A stretch of 64,000 bases of DNA from Crotophaga sulcirostris (GCA_013397455.1 VYZB01000119.1:459701-523700), one strand, 5' to 3'; shown: positions 12,901 through 27,400, counted from the first letter of the stretch. Numbers and translations are program-made. Notes: generated from the sequence alone by a model not told the origin.

Positions 12901-15900
12901 AAGTAATTGGGTGGGATTTGAATTGGCAGCCTACTAAACACAGTAAGTAACTGGTGGCGCAGCTGCATCTGTTGTGGCATCCTGGCTGCAGTGCTGCTAG
13001 CAGAACATAAATGAGTTCTCCTTTGCATTGGAGGAACAGATGGTTTCCTGTGGGTCTTGATTGTAAGCGTTGGCATTTTAATTCTAATAATTCTAGTAGT
13101 AATGCAGTTAGAGTGGGTGCTGATCCCAGGATGTGTCTGTCTCTGCTGTATCACTTCCATTGGGCTTGCAGAGAGGAGATTGTCCTGGCCACGTGTGCTA
13201 CTGGAGGCTGCCCATGGGGGCTGCGTGTGGGACTGGCTGCCCTGTGGCCCCTGCTGAAGGCTGGAGTGCTGCTGTGCTGGAGCACTGATGTACAAGCTAC
13301 CACACCGACAGGGATGCAGAGCTTGGCACATCGCTGTGAGCAGCAAAGGTGATGCACACAACATACATGCTGTCTGTGCATAGGGTACTGAGTGCCCATC
13401 CTGTTCTCATGCTGTGCTGTGCACGCATTCATGGTGGGGAGGAGAGATGGGGGCAACAGGGGAGATTCAGCACAGAGAATGACTGCCTACCTCCTGGGCA
13501 TGCTAGAGCTCAAAATACTTGAACATCTCTGCTGTAATGGGAAGACAGATGCTTTAAGATCATGCTAAAAAGATGCTGCATAAAAGGCTTCTGATCTGGC
13601 ACTTTTTGTCCTTCTGACTGGTGCCGATTAAAGCAGGTTGAGGTATCTGCTGGAGTGGCCTTGAAGTGGCACAGGAATAGCAACAGGGGAAATTGGAGTG
13701 GAAATCCCCTGCAAAGCTGGTGAAAGGACAGCCTGAAGCTGCAATGTCATTCAGTTGCAAAAGAGATGAAAGTAGCATTTGCCTGAATGCAGCCCCTTTC
13801 TTATGCCTCTGCCTGTGATCTTTTTGCTATGTATTTGTCAAAAAATGGTTTTCAGTTTCCTGTTGTGGAGCGTGTGAGTAGTTAGAAAGCTCTTGTGATG
13901 GCTTTCTGGGCAGCTGGGAATAAAATCCAGTGCTGTTGATATCCCTGACACCAAAATGGGCCCAGCAACTTTTATTCCTATCATTCACATTTAGGAAAGT
14001 AAGACAGAAGATGTGATTTCTTTAGCGTGGTGAGAAGCTGTGGACTGTAACAGGAGCATCCTTTCCAGGGGAATGCTGCTGGACAGATGCATTTCAGAAC
14101 CACTATGTTCTACTTTCTCTGTCCAAGACAAGGAGATTTAGAGCTGTGGTACCTGGAAAAGCCAAGACATGTTTGTATTCTTCTCATCATCAGGTTTACT
14201 TTATTTCTGTCAGAAATGCCTAGTGTGCATTTTGACAGATGCATCATGGAAAATGCTTCTTCCTCTTGAGTATTGCTGGTGGTAGGATGTGAGACCTAAA
14301 GGTCAGCTGTCTGTGGAGCTGTAGTTTCACCCACATTGTTAGTTTTTCTGCCTTATTCCTATTCCCTCATTTTAAAATTACTTTGCTTTTAAGTGTTTTT
14401 CCAAATTGTGGAAAGCTATTGACATTCAGTAACTCTCAACCTCCACCACGGAGAACATAATTTTTCTGCATTCTGTATCAGCAAGTCTTTTCTAATTCAT
14501 TGTAAATTATAAAAGTAATTCTAGTAACACTTAAGTATTCTAACATTTACTGGTTGCTTAAATATATTAATTCAGAAGGTACTTGTCTGATAATGCAGCA
14601 GATCTGTTCCTCCCGCCTCTTGTGTTTTCCTGTCTTCCTCACAATCATGCTGTATTAGTTCTTTCAGTGATTAACAGCATCTGCCTAGAATTATGTTGGT
14701 AGTATCTTGAGAAGTGAGAAGCCAGCTAAAATTCAAAGCAGCAAAAGGCAGTCTTGATCTGGAACTTGAAAGTACTGCAAAATTATACCTAAAGAGATGA
14801 AGTACCTCTGTTTCAAAAGCTGCTCCGTTCTTTTCTGTCTGAAGTAGTACACAATCCACATTAAAACAGTTTAAGTAAGCAACAAAACACATCTATATGT
14901 AAGCAGCAAAACCACAGAAATAGAGCAAGATGAGTCCAAAATGATTTTGTAAAGCAGCTTGGAGCCTTCTAACTTAAGATCTCTCTTTTGAATCATTGTG
15001 CAGAAGAATAACCCTTTGTCCATGTGAATGGATTCACTAAGGCTTTAAAAGGGCAGAGTGACACGAAACCTGTTGCTTGGGTACTTGGATTTGCCTTCTG
15101 CTGAGAACGCTGTCTTTTGGGGTCACCTCTGCCACCATCCCCTCAGTCCCTCCTTTCCTGTGACAATGCCTTGGAAGTAAACCAAGACAGTTTCACACTG
15201 GGAAGAAATGTAAAGCCAAGGAGCAGGGTTTCATGGCATGGAAAATATTTGTTCTCTTCTGCCGGTCTTCTTCTTTCTTTTCCTTAATCTCTGAACATCT
15301 CCGTGCATAATCTCTCATGTAATTATAACCACATTGCAACCAAGAGTGTGGTAGATCATAACTTTATTAATTAATATCTATTTGCTTTTATGACTTCCAT
15401 TCTCTTTCACTTATGTTAAAAAAATGGATTGTGATTTGCCACTGTAAAAACGCAAGAATGTAGTGCGTATTTAAAAAACAGACACAAGACCAAACCTCTT
15501 TCTGTTTTTTGGGGAAAAAAAAGTCCCGTTTTCAACAACAACCCGTGTTCAAGACTTCCCAAGTATTTAAGCAAAAAAAGTCATGTCTTTAAGAAGTTAA
15601 ACTTGTGGAGTTTTATCTGAGAAGTACCCAACCTTTTTAGGTAGTCATGAAAAGGAAAGATCTGGTGTGTGCGTCCAATTTGCAGTCCAAATCTGGGACA
15701 TCTGTTTTGCAAAGCTGAACTGGGGGAGGTTTCAGTGGTTGGAAAGGCAGAACAGGAATGGCTTTGCATTGCACCCTACCCCTGCCTCTTTGCTCGTCCT
15801 GTGTGTTCAGGCTGTGGGCTGGGGCTGTGCCTGCCCTGCCAGAATGGAGCCTTCATGCTGAGTTCCTGTGCTGCATTGCCTGTGACTCGCGTGCTTTGCC

Positions 15901-18900
15901 ATCTTACCAAAAGTTGTGACTTCTATTAAAAAAAGAATTTTTTTTATCAGTGACTGGTAACCCAGGGATTTGCATGAAGAGCTTCCTTAAAGGCTAAAGG
16001 GACCAAACAGGGATGCAAGTTTCACACTGCTGTTCTGAGAGAATGGAGATGAGCCTTCAAAACTGGCTTGCGCTGGCAGACGCAGCCAACGAAGACGATG
16101 GAGCTGTTCAGCAGGTGTTTTGTGTGCCAACTGATTTTTTTTCTTGAAATGTGCTCGTTAAAGAAAAAAATGAATGCATATGTAGGATCCGAATACATCA
16201 TACTAGCCCGTGGCTTTATCTAATTCAACTTTTGATTTAGATTCCACTTTTTCACACCATTCAGAAAACGATCCTGAACACGGAGCAGGAAAGCCTATGG
16301 AAGGCTGACCATTTGTTGACTCCAGTGGCCCAGTCCTCTACAGTCTTATTCCTCATCTCGTTAGCAAAGCAAGATAACTAGAGGGTAGCATTTTGTATAA
16401 ACTCATAGATGCAACTCACTGTCTTGCAGGGTTCCAGGGAGCTGGTTGTAAATCATGCAGTGCCTCTTAACTTGCATGTAGTTTCATCTCTGCTCTGAGT
16501 AGATAAAAGGAGTATAAATAAGAAGCAGATATAACTCATGCCAACTTAACACATACTTGGCTATGATGCTCCTTTTAGGAATGTTTCCTTCTCCAAAGAG
16601 CCAAATAAGTACTGTCATCCTGAAAATGATGACTGATTAAGAAGCTGCAACATCGAAACATTACGGGAGGAAACAGCATGTGGCCCTTATGAAGAGCTGT
16701 AGCAAGTCTGGAGAACAAAATAACTTGAGGACGTCTTAAAAATTCAAATGTGAAGTAACCCAGGAGAAGCTGGTGGTACAGCTGTGTATGTCATCAATGG
16801 TGTAGTCTGGTTTTGCTCAGCATCCAACACCTTCAAGCCAAAACTTTTGGGTTTTTTCAGTAAAAAAAGTGAACTGTAATTACACAGTGGTTAAAAATGT
16901 GTCATTTTTTGTTAGAAGTGTATCTGGCCAAATTGTAAATGCTTTTTATCTTCTTTCATGGCTAATTTGTTTAAGATCTGGTTTGCGACCAAACTGGTAA
17001 AGCCAGGCTCTTATTTCAGAAAGTGGAGGAAAGTACGGCAGATTAATTGGTATTTTATTAACACCACCATGAGGGAAGCCTGATTCTGGTTTATTTGCAG
17101 AAATTTCACTATTTGGCAGTGCTGTCTGGCAGCCTTCCCCTTGATTTTCAAATGACTTTATATTAGGATCAGTCCGAGCAGAAAGCTTTGTTTGAATGTG
17201 AATTTCAAATAGAGATTACCTGTGAACTTTCTTGAGATCCTAATGCACATACATAAATGTTAAGTTAAGAAACCAGTAGTTACTGATCAACGTAGTTAGT
17301 GTTTTAATTCACATATCTGTTATAAATAGAGCTTCTCCAAAAACTTCTGTCTAAATTTAAATGGGCTGTTTATAGCAACCAGCCAATAATACAATTTACT
17401 GAGCAAAATGTGCTGAGCATATGAAACAAGCAGGGTTATTAAGCCATGAATAAATCATTGGTTCAAATCAACTTGCACTAACGATAGTGCCCATTTGAAA
17501 AAAATGTACCATATAATTCAAAGTGTTTCAGAATTAATAATAATAATTACATTCTTAATCACCAGGAGGCAATGTTTCTTTCCCTTGCAGATGAGGAAAC
17601 TTTAGTAATGCAGGATTTATACTTCTCTAGATGCGAGCCTCTAATTTCTCCATAGCAATCATATTGGACATGTTGTATGGGATTATTCCTCTCTGCTGAA
17701 TGGCAAAAGTCAGAGGAAGATTACAAATTTGGCCTTGTATATTGTTTTAGGAAGAGAATGGGCTTGACTCTTAATTTCTGTTCTGTGGGGAATTGTCATG
17801 TCCAGATTTGGCTTTTGTTGTTTAGAATTGGAACAAAAAGTCAAAATTTCCTGCAGACTGAGGGAGGTTGCCAGCTTGTCAAATCTTGTTGTTACTGCTG
17901 AAACATGAAAACACGTAAATGTGCATATAAGGTAAAATTGAATATTTGTGTACACATAACTTGAGATGAAACTGAAGCATGTTTACCTATCAAATAAATT
18001 AATTTAGTCTTCTGCTACTGAAAACTCTGTCCAAATATCAGCACTGCCTTTGAAAACACATGTTCCTAACAGCTCCACACAGTTGGGAAGAAGACCTGGG
18101 TCTTGGGGTATTCAGCCCCCAGCTCTGCCTGTGCGGTTGCAGCTCCTTCAGCCTGTAGGCAGGTGTGCTTTGGGGATGCAAAGCTCACCTGTGGGAGGAG
18201 TGGCTGACTGAGATCTGGCAGGAAACACAGATGTGACTTTTTTTTCCTTGTATGATGTCTTGTATAATGAATAAAGCTTGGATCGTTGTATAAATTGTGG
18301 AGGCTTTACTTTAGTCAAGAAGTGCATCTCATCTGAGTTACCAGGCTCTCTTGAAACGTGGGTGGCTTCTTCCACCAGTGGGAGCCTCATGCCTGGTGCA
18401 ACTCTCACCTGGACAGCTTGGTTATGGGCGTCTTGGAGATCGCTGAGATAACCATTAAGTTAGGCTTAAATCATGCAGGCTTATCTTGGAGGAGACTTGT
18501 AAAGTTCTGTCAAATTTGCAAGGGAGCATTTTATGTGCCTATGTCCTAACTCGTTTCTGGCCACCATTCAAGCATGGTCTCCTGTAGCATCAGCTCATGC
18601 CAGGCATTGCATCTTCCCCCTCAACCACTGCTTTCTGGCATATTTTCTTCTCCAGTTAGGGTTATGTAACTTGTTAGGTGAAAGCTTTGTGCATCAACTG
18701 TCTTGTAAGATTTTATTACATATTCACTGTAGTACTATTTAAAAATCAACTCTCTTATTAGAAAACTGACTATATTTTTTTAACATTATGTATGATGGTG
18801 ATGTACTTTCCTGTCAGGGAGGAAAGCTCCCTTAAGGCACATTATCTCCCTGGTGCCCAATACATGTTTTCTTGAACTTTTCTGTGAAGCAGATCCTTCT

Positions 18901-21532
18901 GGCAGCTGTTGGCAATGGGGCACAGGACCAGATGACTCTCAGGTCTGCTTTGATGTGGCTGTTCTCATGCTGAGAGTGTTCATCAACCCTTTGGCCTCCA
19001 TAAGGTATGAGAAAGTGTTCCCTTAATAATAATTCAATTAATAATTCAATATGGTAAATATCACTCTTTACCTGGATTTCTGAACACGTTTTGCTTTTCA
19101 TGGCACTCAGAAAGTCCAAGATAGTATTTATAAAAAGACCTGAAAACATGGGGAAATGAAGCAAAAGAAAGACAATCAAAACTAAAGCTTTCTACAGCTT
19201 GTCCCAGACACCATCTATTGCGATCCCTTGCCTTAGACTTTGTGTCATTTCTGGGAAAGACTGTTATTTATTATATTAGAAATAACTATTTGAATTTATC
19301 CATTGTAGATGTATACAAGCATGTTCCCAATCAAGAGGGAAAATTTAAAATTATTTTATGAGCAAGTACTTTCTGCAGTTTTTATTTTGTATCATGCTTG
19401 ATGCTTTTTATCTTCCTAAGACTTAAAAACAGGACAGTTCATGCCTTGGGATGGGATCAGGTGGAGTTTGAAGAATAGAAAAGCACCAGAAACAAATTCT
19501 TAACTTGCAATGTTGCCTGCAAACCCCTATTAAAAACATTCTTCAAAACTGTTTTTTAAAGTGATACACCCAGTGTTGTAGCTGCACAGGCAGTGAGAGC
19601 ACTCATGCTCACTTCAGTGCAACAGGATTAGCCCTGCTGGGAACGTCCCAAGTAACAAAAAAAAAAAAAAGCACAGGGGAATATTTACCCTTGAGACTTG
19701 TCAGTACTGAGAAGGGAAGAGCCAAGTGGGTGCATTTGACACAACAGTATCGGCTGTGCCACCACACTTGCTCTTCCTTGTCCTTTGCTGAAAAATAGAA
19801 GAAAGTACCAAGGAAGCGGAATAGAAATGGGAAGATAGGAACGGTAAGGATGTGAAGGATTCCCTACGCTGTGGGATGCAGACCCATGGTCTTATAATAG
19901 GAATCATGTTTGCAAATATTTTTCTGCTTTTCCAGTGAGAAGCAGTAGTCCAATTCTGTTCTCTTTAAGAGAAGGATTATTTATGCTCTCAGCATGGATG
20001 CTATTTCCAATTTTCCACATCCTTTCAGTGCCTCAACAGTCTCTTGTGAAGATAAAGTCTGTTTATTTTTTTTTCCCAGATGAGGTTGTGCGGTGTCCTC
20101 CATTAAGGCCTCTGAGATTGTGTATCTCTGGGAAATGAGTGTAGATATGTAATCATCCACATGATATCATGTGTCAAAGTTTAAATCTGTGTAATTATAT
20201 AAAAGACTGCGTACCCCATGAGTTACAGAGTTAAAGAAATTTGTGGCTTCTAACCTGGACTTTATCTAATATGTAGTTTTGTCTCAGATATTATGTGGGT
20301 AATGAAATATATTTCATATTATGTCATTGAAGTTTCCAAAATACATCTCCAGAGTACTGGTAAATTCTGAATTCTCTTTTGCCCTGTGTTAGGGATTGGA
20401 AGAGTTCTTGGATGCTTTTGTAATGAACATTAATCATAATTATAGGCATGTCATTTTTTGAGCTTTTGTATTTGTGTCCTTTCAATGTTTGTGTGACTTT
20501 TGCAGCAGCTGCAGATATTGATGTAAACACAGAACCACATCCATGGAAAGAAATCTGTAAATGATCAGAAGACTTTGATGCACACTAAAACAGGACTTTT
20601 CTTCCTTGAACTCTAAATAGCATCAGCAGAAGCTTTACCTTGCCGACATGTTTTCACTTTTCTTAATAATACAAAGAAGAGCCAGCTTTGCCTCCCTTTA
20701 AAACAAAACCTTGTACATAATGCCACTAAATCCTGATATAATCTTTTTTATTCCATTTTCACTTTGCAGGGGAATGTATAAGTGAGGGGTGGTAAATATT
20801 TAGAGAAGAAAAAGGTACTCTCATAGCCTGAAGCTAGTGGGTGTGTGGTATGGACACATCACCCATGAATGAGCTGTAGGATGCACTGTGGTGAGGTAAG
20901 GCACAAAACTTCTTTCTCATCACGTGCCCGAAGGCGTTGGACCTCACACTTCCAAGAAACAGCCAACTGGGGTTTGCTTTCAGAGGGTTTGTTCCCACGA
21001 GTCTCTAGCGTGCTACCCTGGCTCAGGGCTGCATGTTGTGAACCGAGGGTTTTAATTTCCAGCTTGGCCTATGGGGAAATGGAGCAGCATATGATTAAGG
21101 CTGCTGCTTCTCCTTGCAGAGGTCACACTGATTCAGTGAGAACTGGTTTTGGCTTCCTATTACACGGCAATTTGAGGGGGAAAAATTTCTGTGAATCCTG
21201 GCTTAAATGGATAATGTGAAATGCAGATGTGTCAGTCTGCCTTGCCCTGATGTCTGCGAGGTGGAGCTGAGCCTTCTGCTGCTGCTGCTGACATGGGTCT
21301 TGCATTGTGCCTTGGAAGTGTCAAAAGTGGAAAGGGGTCCCTAGAGTGAGTGTGCAGGGCCCCAGCCCCCCGACTTCCCCAGCTTTCCCTCCGTCTTTTT
21401 TCCCTTCCTCACGCACAGCCTGTCCCCTGGTTTTGCTCTTCCTTTAGCCCAATCCTGTGTGCAAACAATGGAAGGGAAACAGGAGGGAGAATCGTTTTCC
21501 TTCTTCCAGCTCTGCAGGCTGGAACCATCCAA
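9901..21532. other. Non-coding DNA, probable MTNR1C intron 1 (middle part)
   Basis: No recognisable gene, RNA gene or transposon is visible. A 106-codon open frame at 9939-10259 has no known family match. A short tandem repeat of TCTTATG, about 2.7 copies, lies at 10292-10310. A (CTG)5 run lies at 21276-21290, and a poly-A run near 19660-19672. The frames at 12831-13364 and similar look like chance. Confidence 0.5.
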
Positions 21533-22680
21533 CACAACTAGATTTTCTAGCCAGGCAGCAATATCTTGCCACAATGGGGCAGCCCAGATGTGTTTGCGTC
21601 TGCACTGCCAGTTGCTCTGATTCCATCACTGTAACCACCCCCCAGGGTATTGGTCACCATCCATGAGTCACTATAAAGGTAAGTGTTGGCTGTTTCTCTC
21701 TTTCAGCAGTATCTAAAGTCACCTGGATGGGTTTCACCTCTTCAAACTGACTCGATTCACCTTGTTCTTCAGCAGCTTCTGCGACTCGTTGTACAGGACT
21801 CCACAAAGCAGCTTTCCACCTTTGATGTTTTCCTGTGGTGGAACAGGAGTCATCTGTGAACAAGGCATATTGCTTCTCATTTTCTGGTAGTTTATTATAT
21901 GGCAGGGCCTCCTCAGTATGCATCACCTCCTCCTCTGGTGACATTCTGAAATCTTTGCCTTCTGGCTAGTCCTGAGTGACTGGAGTTTCCCATTTGAGCT
22001 TGCTGGGTGGTCAGTACAACCCACTTACTCCATGTAGTATCAATTGCATGATGTGTAGAGGGGATCCTCCCTTTGAATATCCAGCCCAGCACTGTCAGTC
22101 GGGGTGCTAACAGGAGCTGTGCTTCAGTACCAACCACTTGTGAAGCAGATCAAACTCCTTCATATGCTGCCAATATCTCATTTTTCAGTAGGGGTATGGT
22201 GGGCCTCAGATCCTCTACTGACTTCAAAACTTTAGGGATCAGCCTTGAGTCTCTCCTGCTGCTTTCTGCTGGAGACTCCAGGTGGGGCCATTCACCCTGG
22301 CAGCAGTGTAGAGCATATTTTTAACATTTTGTCCTGGCCAGACTGGCCATTGTGTGAACTGTTTCCAGTTAATTTGTTCAAAGACTTGTGGTTTCTCAGG
22401 GCCCTTATTCTTCTTCCGGGTCACTTCAATAACGAGGGTTTACAGTTTGATTGTAATTTGGAATATGCATCCTTCAAAACCACACTGTGCCCAAGAAAGC
22501 TTGTGTTTCCTTTTTGTTTGCCAGTGGAGACATAGCTGCTATTTTGTTGATCACATGCATTGGGATCTGACCACGCCCATCTTGCTACTTTATTTCTAAA
22601 ATTTGGATCTCCTGGGCAGGTCCCTTGACCTTTCTTCTTTTTATGGCAAAACGGGCTTTCACAGGATTTGAACTACTTTC
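21533..22680 (-). pseudogene. ERV-L-like endogenous retrovirus pol remnant (RT connection and RNase H)
   Basis: Read on the minus strand, from about 22680 down to 21533, the fragments follow the order of a retroviral pol. First comes the end of reverse transcriptase and the connection region (about 22650-22240), then the RNase H domain (about 21945-21533). RNase H landmarks include a TDDSC motif with the first catalytic Asp near 21853, an SSQFEEVK segment with the catalytic Glu near 21739, and a DSWMV segment near 21668. The last is in a different frame from the first two, so a frameshift lies between them. In-frame stops occur, for example at 21628-21626 and at former Trp positions around 22480-22610, and further frameshifts fall between 22260 and 22137. 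The similarity stops abruptly near 21533. No gag, integrase, env or LTR was seen. The WSLxQK, SSQ-E and DSW pattern and spacing resemble class III (ERV-L) elements, from family knowledge. It is a dead, truncated copy. Confidence 0.82.
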
Positions 22681-25600
22681 TTTATCAGGAAAGTAAAAGA
22701 GCTTGAAATCACAATGACATATTCTGATCCCATTTTTTTCATTCTGAAATTTCTTCTTGGTTGATGGCAGTGGAAGTTACATTTTCTGAAGCACTGAAGA
22801 ACAAATTGTGTTGTAGCAGGAGCCAAACGCTCTTGTTCCAAACAAAAGGTTGTTTGTGCAACCTGTGTACTGGAGTGTGCCGAGCAGCCAGAAAGCATGC
22901 AAGAAGAGCAGTGAGACTCCAGATGTGATACTTTGCCAATCCTCCCATTTTCATTTTTCTTTTTCTTTTTTTTTTTTAATTTTGAAGTTTCTCTTGTTTC
23001 TTGGATGGAATAACACAGATCCAGATCCAACAAGCAGTCTGCCTTCAGTGGCTTGATAAATTGTCCTTAATTTTCTGGAATAGGTTAATTTCATTTAGGT
23101 AAGAGAAGACAAAAAAAGCAGATTTTTCGGGGCACTGCCAAGTAAGAAGATTAAGTCAGGATCAAATCCATTACTGAACCAATTTATCTGTTTTGGCTAG
23201 CACCATTTCAGACTCTTTGTCTTGCCCTTTTTTTTTTCTTGGGTAGCGCTTTAGGTAGCCTGCAATCGTGCTGCTGTATTGTAGCATTACGTGGTGGTTG
23301 CTTTGCTTAAAATGAGGTTCACTGCCCTTTTAACATTTTTAAAGCAGATTTTAGTTTTATTCTTTTCGTGTCAACTTTTTCTTCTTCTGCAAATGTACCT
23401 TTGAAAACTGATAGGACTTCATTTCTGGAAATGTACAATCCTAGTTGTTGTAGCCTACTGGAGAACATACTTGCTACGAAGAAGTTGGCTATATTCATTG
23501 CACTTGTATGCATGTCCATTATTATGCAGCATCACCTTTGAGATTCCTTTCAGAGCACCTGTTCCTGGTCTCCATGGCTGGCCTGCTTGCAGTTGTCTCA
23601 CCAGTCTTTTTCTTCATTTTAGTTTCATACTGATTGGAGGATTGGAGCCTCATGGACAGAAGTTCTGGTATCAGTTGAAGTCTAAACTTCTGCTAATAAC
23701 TCCTTGCCCATGATGAGATATTCAGTTTTCCTCTTCTGGGCTGTGATATGGAAGATGAGTTAGTTTGACTTGAAGCCAACAGCAACCTCTCAACAGTATT
23801 GTGTTGTTACCTCTGTTTTTCTTTGTTTTGGCATCATTCTTACAGAAGATGAATTAAATATTGAACATCAAAATGAAACCAGTTTTCCCATAGACTGATT
23901 CTGCATTGTGTGAGTATGACCTTGACTGAAGCTTATCCCAGTCTGTGGTTTTCTAACAACTAACAATAACTCGGTTTCCTGGAAAACTTGAGGTCACCTT
24001 ATGTCTTTTTAATGAATACAATCACTCACAATACCCTTCCCTCTGCTGGGGATCAACTTCCATTGAGTTTGTTTTTTTCCAAAGATATCATTCAATCTTC
24101 TATAAAATGTGAATAAAGTTGGCCTTCAGGAACCAAAATTACTGGGGAAAGGCAGGCAGTGTGATCAGGCACACTTAATTTCTCCAGGAAACCAACATGA
24201 AAAATGGAGATAAGCAACACTGATATTCTGAGGACCCCCTACGAGGCAAGAGTGTAATCGTGTCCAGCTGTTCTTTAGGTCCTTTCACTCTGAAAACCAT
24301 CTTCATATGTTTGGAATATTTGCAATTTATGGTTCATTTACTAATGATGTAGCAGCAGCTTCATGTCTACCTCAACACAGGGCCTTTAGGGAACAGTCAG
24401 GGTGACTGTGTGGAGGTTCAGGATGGTTTAGCACCTTGAGCCCAGGAGAACAGCTTGTTGGTATCTGGAGTCTCCAAGGTATGTGTCGTTGTTCTTGATA
24501 TTTCCCTGTTTCCCAAGGAGGAAGGTGACAGCCCTGGTTTATGTGATTCTGCAATTACTGGAATTCACTTGCTAGAAGCTGACATCATTGTAAATGCTGC
24601 CGTTATCCCAGAGCAGCCTCTGCATATGTTTCAGCCCATGATTGTCTTTCAGGCAGTCTGAGAAACTTGTATCATTTACCGTAACAATGATTTGCAGTGC
24701 CCTGTCCTCCATAATTACCAGACATCTGAGGGTTGTGCAGATAAATAGACCCAAACAATAAAGTGAAGTAAAGAGAATAGGTATGTTCCTGCAAAAGAAC
24801 ATGCCAAGATCCATAGTTCAGCAGCAGCTGCTCCTGGTGCAAAGGCTTCTGCACAGACACTTCAGTAGGTATTGCCTCCAGGGAGCTGCATCACCCTTGA
24901 ATCTCTGCCACACATGTAAATTGTTCCCACTCTTAGTCCAGGGAACAGGGTCCAGCAGTGCATTGTGCTGTGCATGTGTATTAGGGGACATTTTGTTCTT
25001 TGGATGAAGATGTCATTACTTTTGCTCTTGGTACTTCAGTGTCCTCCTTGTGTTCCTTTCCTGAGTAGATGTTGCAGTAACATGGCAATGTGTTGTGCAG
25101 TTGCTGGTAGCTTTATCTGCTTCACTCGGCTGGGCTGTTATGTAGTGCTGTTATGGCCAGAGTTACAAAGCCATGCTGTTGTACATAGACAGCAAAGCTT
25201 TTTCCTGGCATATTAGCAAGGGTTCAGTTTTGGGAAGCCAAGAGGTACGTGTGGGCTTTTTCTTAAGTGAGACTCACTGGGAGATGTGCAAGCGGCAGGA
25301 GCCTGAAGGGGAAACCAAGGCTGGACTTCAGTTTCTGAGGCCATGGTCTCTGGGAACAAGGAATTTTACAACTTTGGGAACAACTCTGGGCTCTGGTTAC
25401 AAAGGGGGAATTGTCTGCGGGCTGTGCGTGACCACCTCTGTTCCAAAACAGGCATAAATTAAAGAAGCAGTACTCATAGTTTACCCATGAACTGCATCAC
25501 TGCTTGCTCAGATGCTGACCTGCGAGGCCATAGGCAGCTTCTGCACTGTGCCAGGAGGACAACAGTGTGTTTATTCTTGTGCAGTGTGGTTTACAATGGA

Positions 25601-26947
25601 CCTTTCCAGTTATCCCCTAGATATCAGCTGGTGAGGTTTCTCTGGAAGAGATCTTCACGTGCTTTGCAAATTGACACAGGCTGCAAACATGGAATGTCTG
25701 GTCCACGACCGTATTCAATTGCATCCAGCTTAGAGCATGAAAGATTTCCAAGTCAAGTGGAAGCTGCGGGGTAACTGCTGGATACAATAGTCCAAGTTAG
25801 GAGTTAGTGAAGGGCTCTTCTGATTCAGATTGCTACTGTCATGGATCCCCAGTGATGTTTAACTCCTTTTCCAGTGCCAGCAGCTCCAGTCACAGCACCT
25901 CTAGCAGCAAATTATGCTTCTGGTACCGTGGTGGGGCAACGACTCCATCTAGTTGAGTGGGAAGGGTGTTGCCTACTGAATTCACAGTTGCACACACAGC
26001 AGTTAAGCTTTTCTCACCTAAACTGCTCCTAGTTTTGAGGATTGAGGGGAATGCCAGGACAGGTAAATAGAGCCATGCTTCTGCTGGTTTTATCCCACTT
26101 TCAGTTGCTCTTACATATCACAGGCTTCTGAGGCTGCTCTGCACAGGGCTGTTCAAAATGAAGCATTCAGTTTGAGACAACTGCCTGAGAGCCAAAAGGT
26201 GAGCATGTCAGAAATATTTTAATTGCTATTTCTGTTCTGCCTTCCACTGAATGACATCTTTGTACTTTCAAACATCAGTGAATGCAAGGAAAGCAGATCT
26301 TCTGCTGGCAGAGCAGGAAGCCATAGGCAGCGGTTTGCTCAAGACTACACGGCAATTAACTGGGAAAGTCCTTGCCTGAAACAAGAATGGGTCTCTTGTT
26401 TGTCCCTACGGTCAGTGCTCTAATATGAGAATAGCTCTGTCTAATTAAATGCAGAATTACACAGTGCCATCACCTCTTGCCCTCTAAAGAAAAACAGAAC
26501 AAAACCTGTCAACAGTGCACCCTCATGCTGTGGGGTAATCCCGGGCTGGCTGGCTGGTTAGGTATTTAACTCATCTGGTATTTCAGTGTTTATTTTGGAC
26601 TTATTTGGAGTGGAGTCACTCCATCCTCTCTGGAAATCAGCATCCTTCAGGCAAAATCTATAGCTTGGGTTGCAGGATACTTTTCACTCCTGCGTGTTTC
26701 TCTGTGGCTGTTGTGTCACCTCTACAAAATCGACTCCAGGTGTGCCTTGTGTAAGCGTTGTGCAGTCCTGTACCCTTCGAGCAATTCCAGCAACCTTCGT
26801 GGCTGAAACCAGTGCCTGCTGGTGTATAGAATTTGGTAGTGCTCATCTGGGAAGAAGGTAACATGTGGTCTGGTCCAGGACGGCATTGGTGTTCATGCTA
26901 CAGACCCATCAGGATCATCCATTTTGAATGCTTGCATATTTCTGAGG
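22681..26947. other. Non-coding DNA, probable MTNR1C intron 1
   Basis: Nothing gene-like is visible. Open frames are short and unrelated to known families. A pyrimidine/T-rich run lies at about 22950-22978. The stretch just right of the retroviral remnant (22681-22960) has overlapping minus-strand frames. It might hold more decayed pol sequence, but I cannot recognise motifs there. Confidence 0.5.
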
Positions 26948-27400
26948 AATCACAGCCACAGCCACAGAATGGCTGGGGTTGGAAGAGGCCTCTGGAGATC
27001 ATCTAGTCCACTCCCCCTGCTAAAGCAGGTTCACCTGGAGCAGGTTGCACAGGAAAGCCTCCAGGGGGTTTTGAGTATCTCCAGAGTAGGAGACTCCACA
27101 ACCTCCCCTGGGCAGCCTGTTCCAGTGCTCTGTCACCCTCACAGTAAAGAAGTTTTTCTTTGTGTTGAAGTGGAACTTCCTGTGTTCCAGTTTGTACCTG
27201 TTGCCCCTTGTCCTGTTGCTGGACACCACTTCATCCTCTTGACGCCCACACTTTAGGTATTGATAAGCTTCGAAAAGATCCCCTCTCAGCCTTCGCTTTT
27301 CCAGGCTAAATAGACCCAGGTCTCTCAGCCTTTCTTGATAAAGAGAGATGCTTCAGGCACCTAATCATCTTTGGGGCCCTCCACTGGACTCTCTTTCTGG
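26948..27400 (-). mobile_element. CR1 LINE, 5'-truncated 3' tail (copy 1)
   Basis: The + strand shows the reverse complement of a CR1 3' end. It starts with an AATCACAGCCACAG-type terminal repeat, then a TGGGGTTGGAAGAGGCCTCT segment and ATCATCTAGTCCA, and ends near a CATCTTTGGGGCCCTCCACT segment. The minus-strand frame at 27229-27020 retains the CR1 ORF2 C-terminal signature ([15 protein letters not shown]), then breaks because of indels. Only about 450 bp remain, which is usual for CR1 because reverse transcription starts at the 3' end and often stops early. It differs from the two other CR1 tails in the window and belongs to a different subfamily. The insertion is antisense to MTNR1C. Confidence 0.93.

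Noticed and set aside
12831..13364. 177-codon minus-strand frame
   Set aside because: Composition is irregular (His/Gln/Ser-rich) and overlaps + strand frames. It matches no known family and is probably chance.
23880..23955. Possible third MIR fragment (a TATGACCTTGACTG segment)
   Set aside because: Only one short motif resembles MIR, and flanking order is not preserved.
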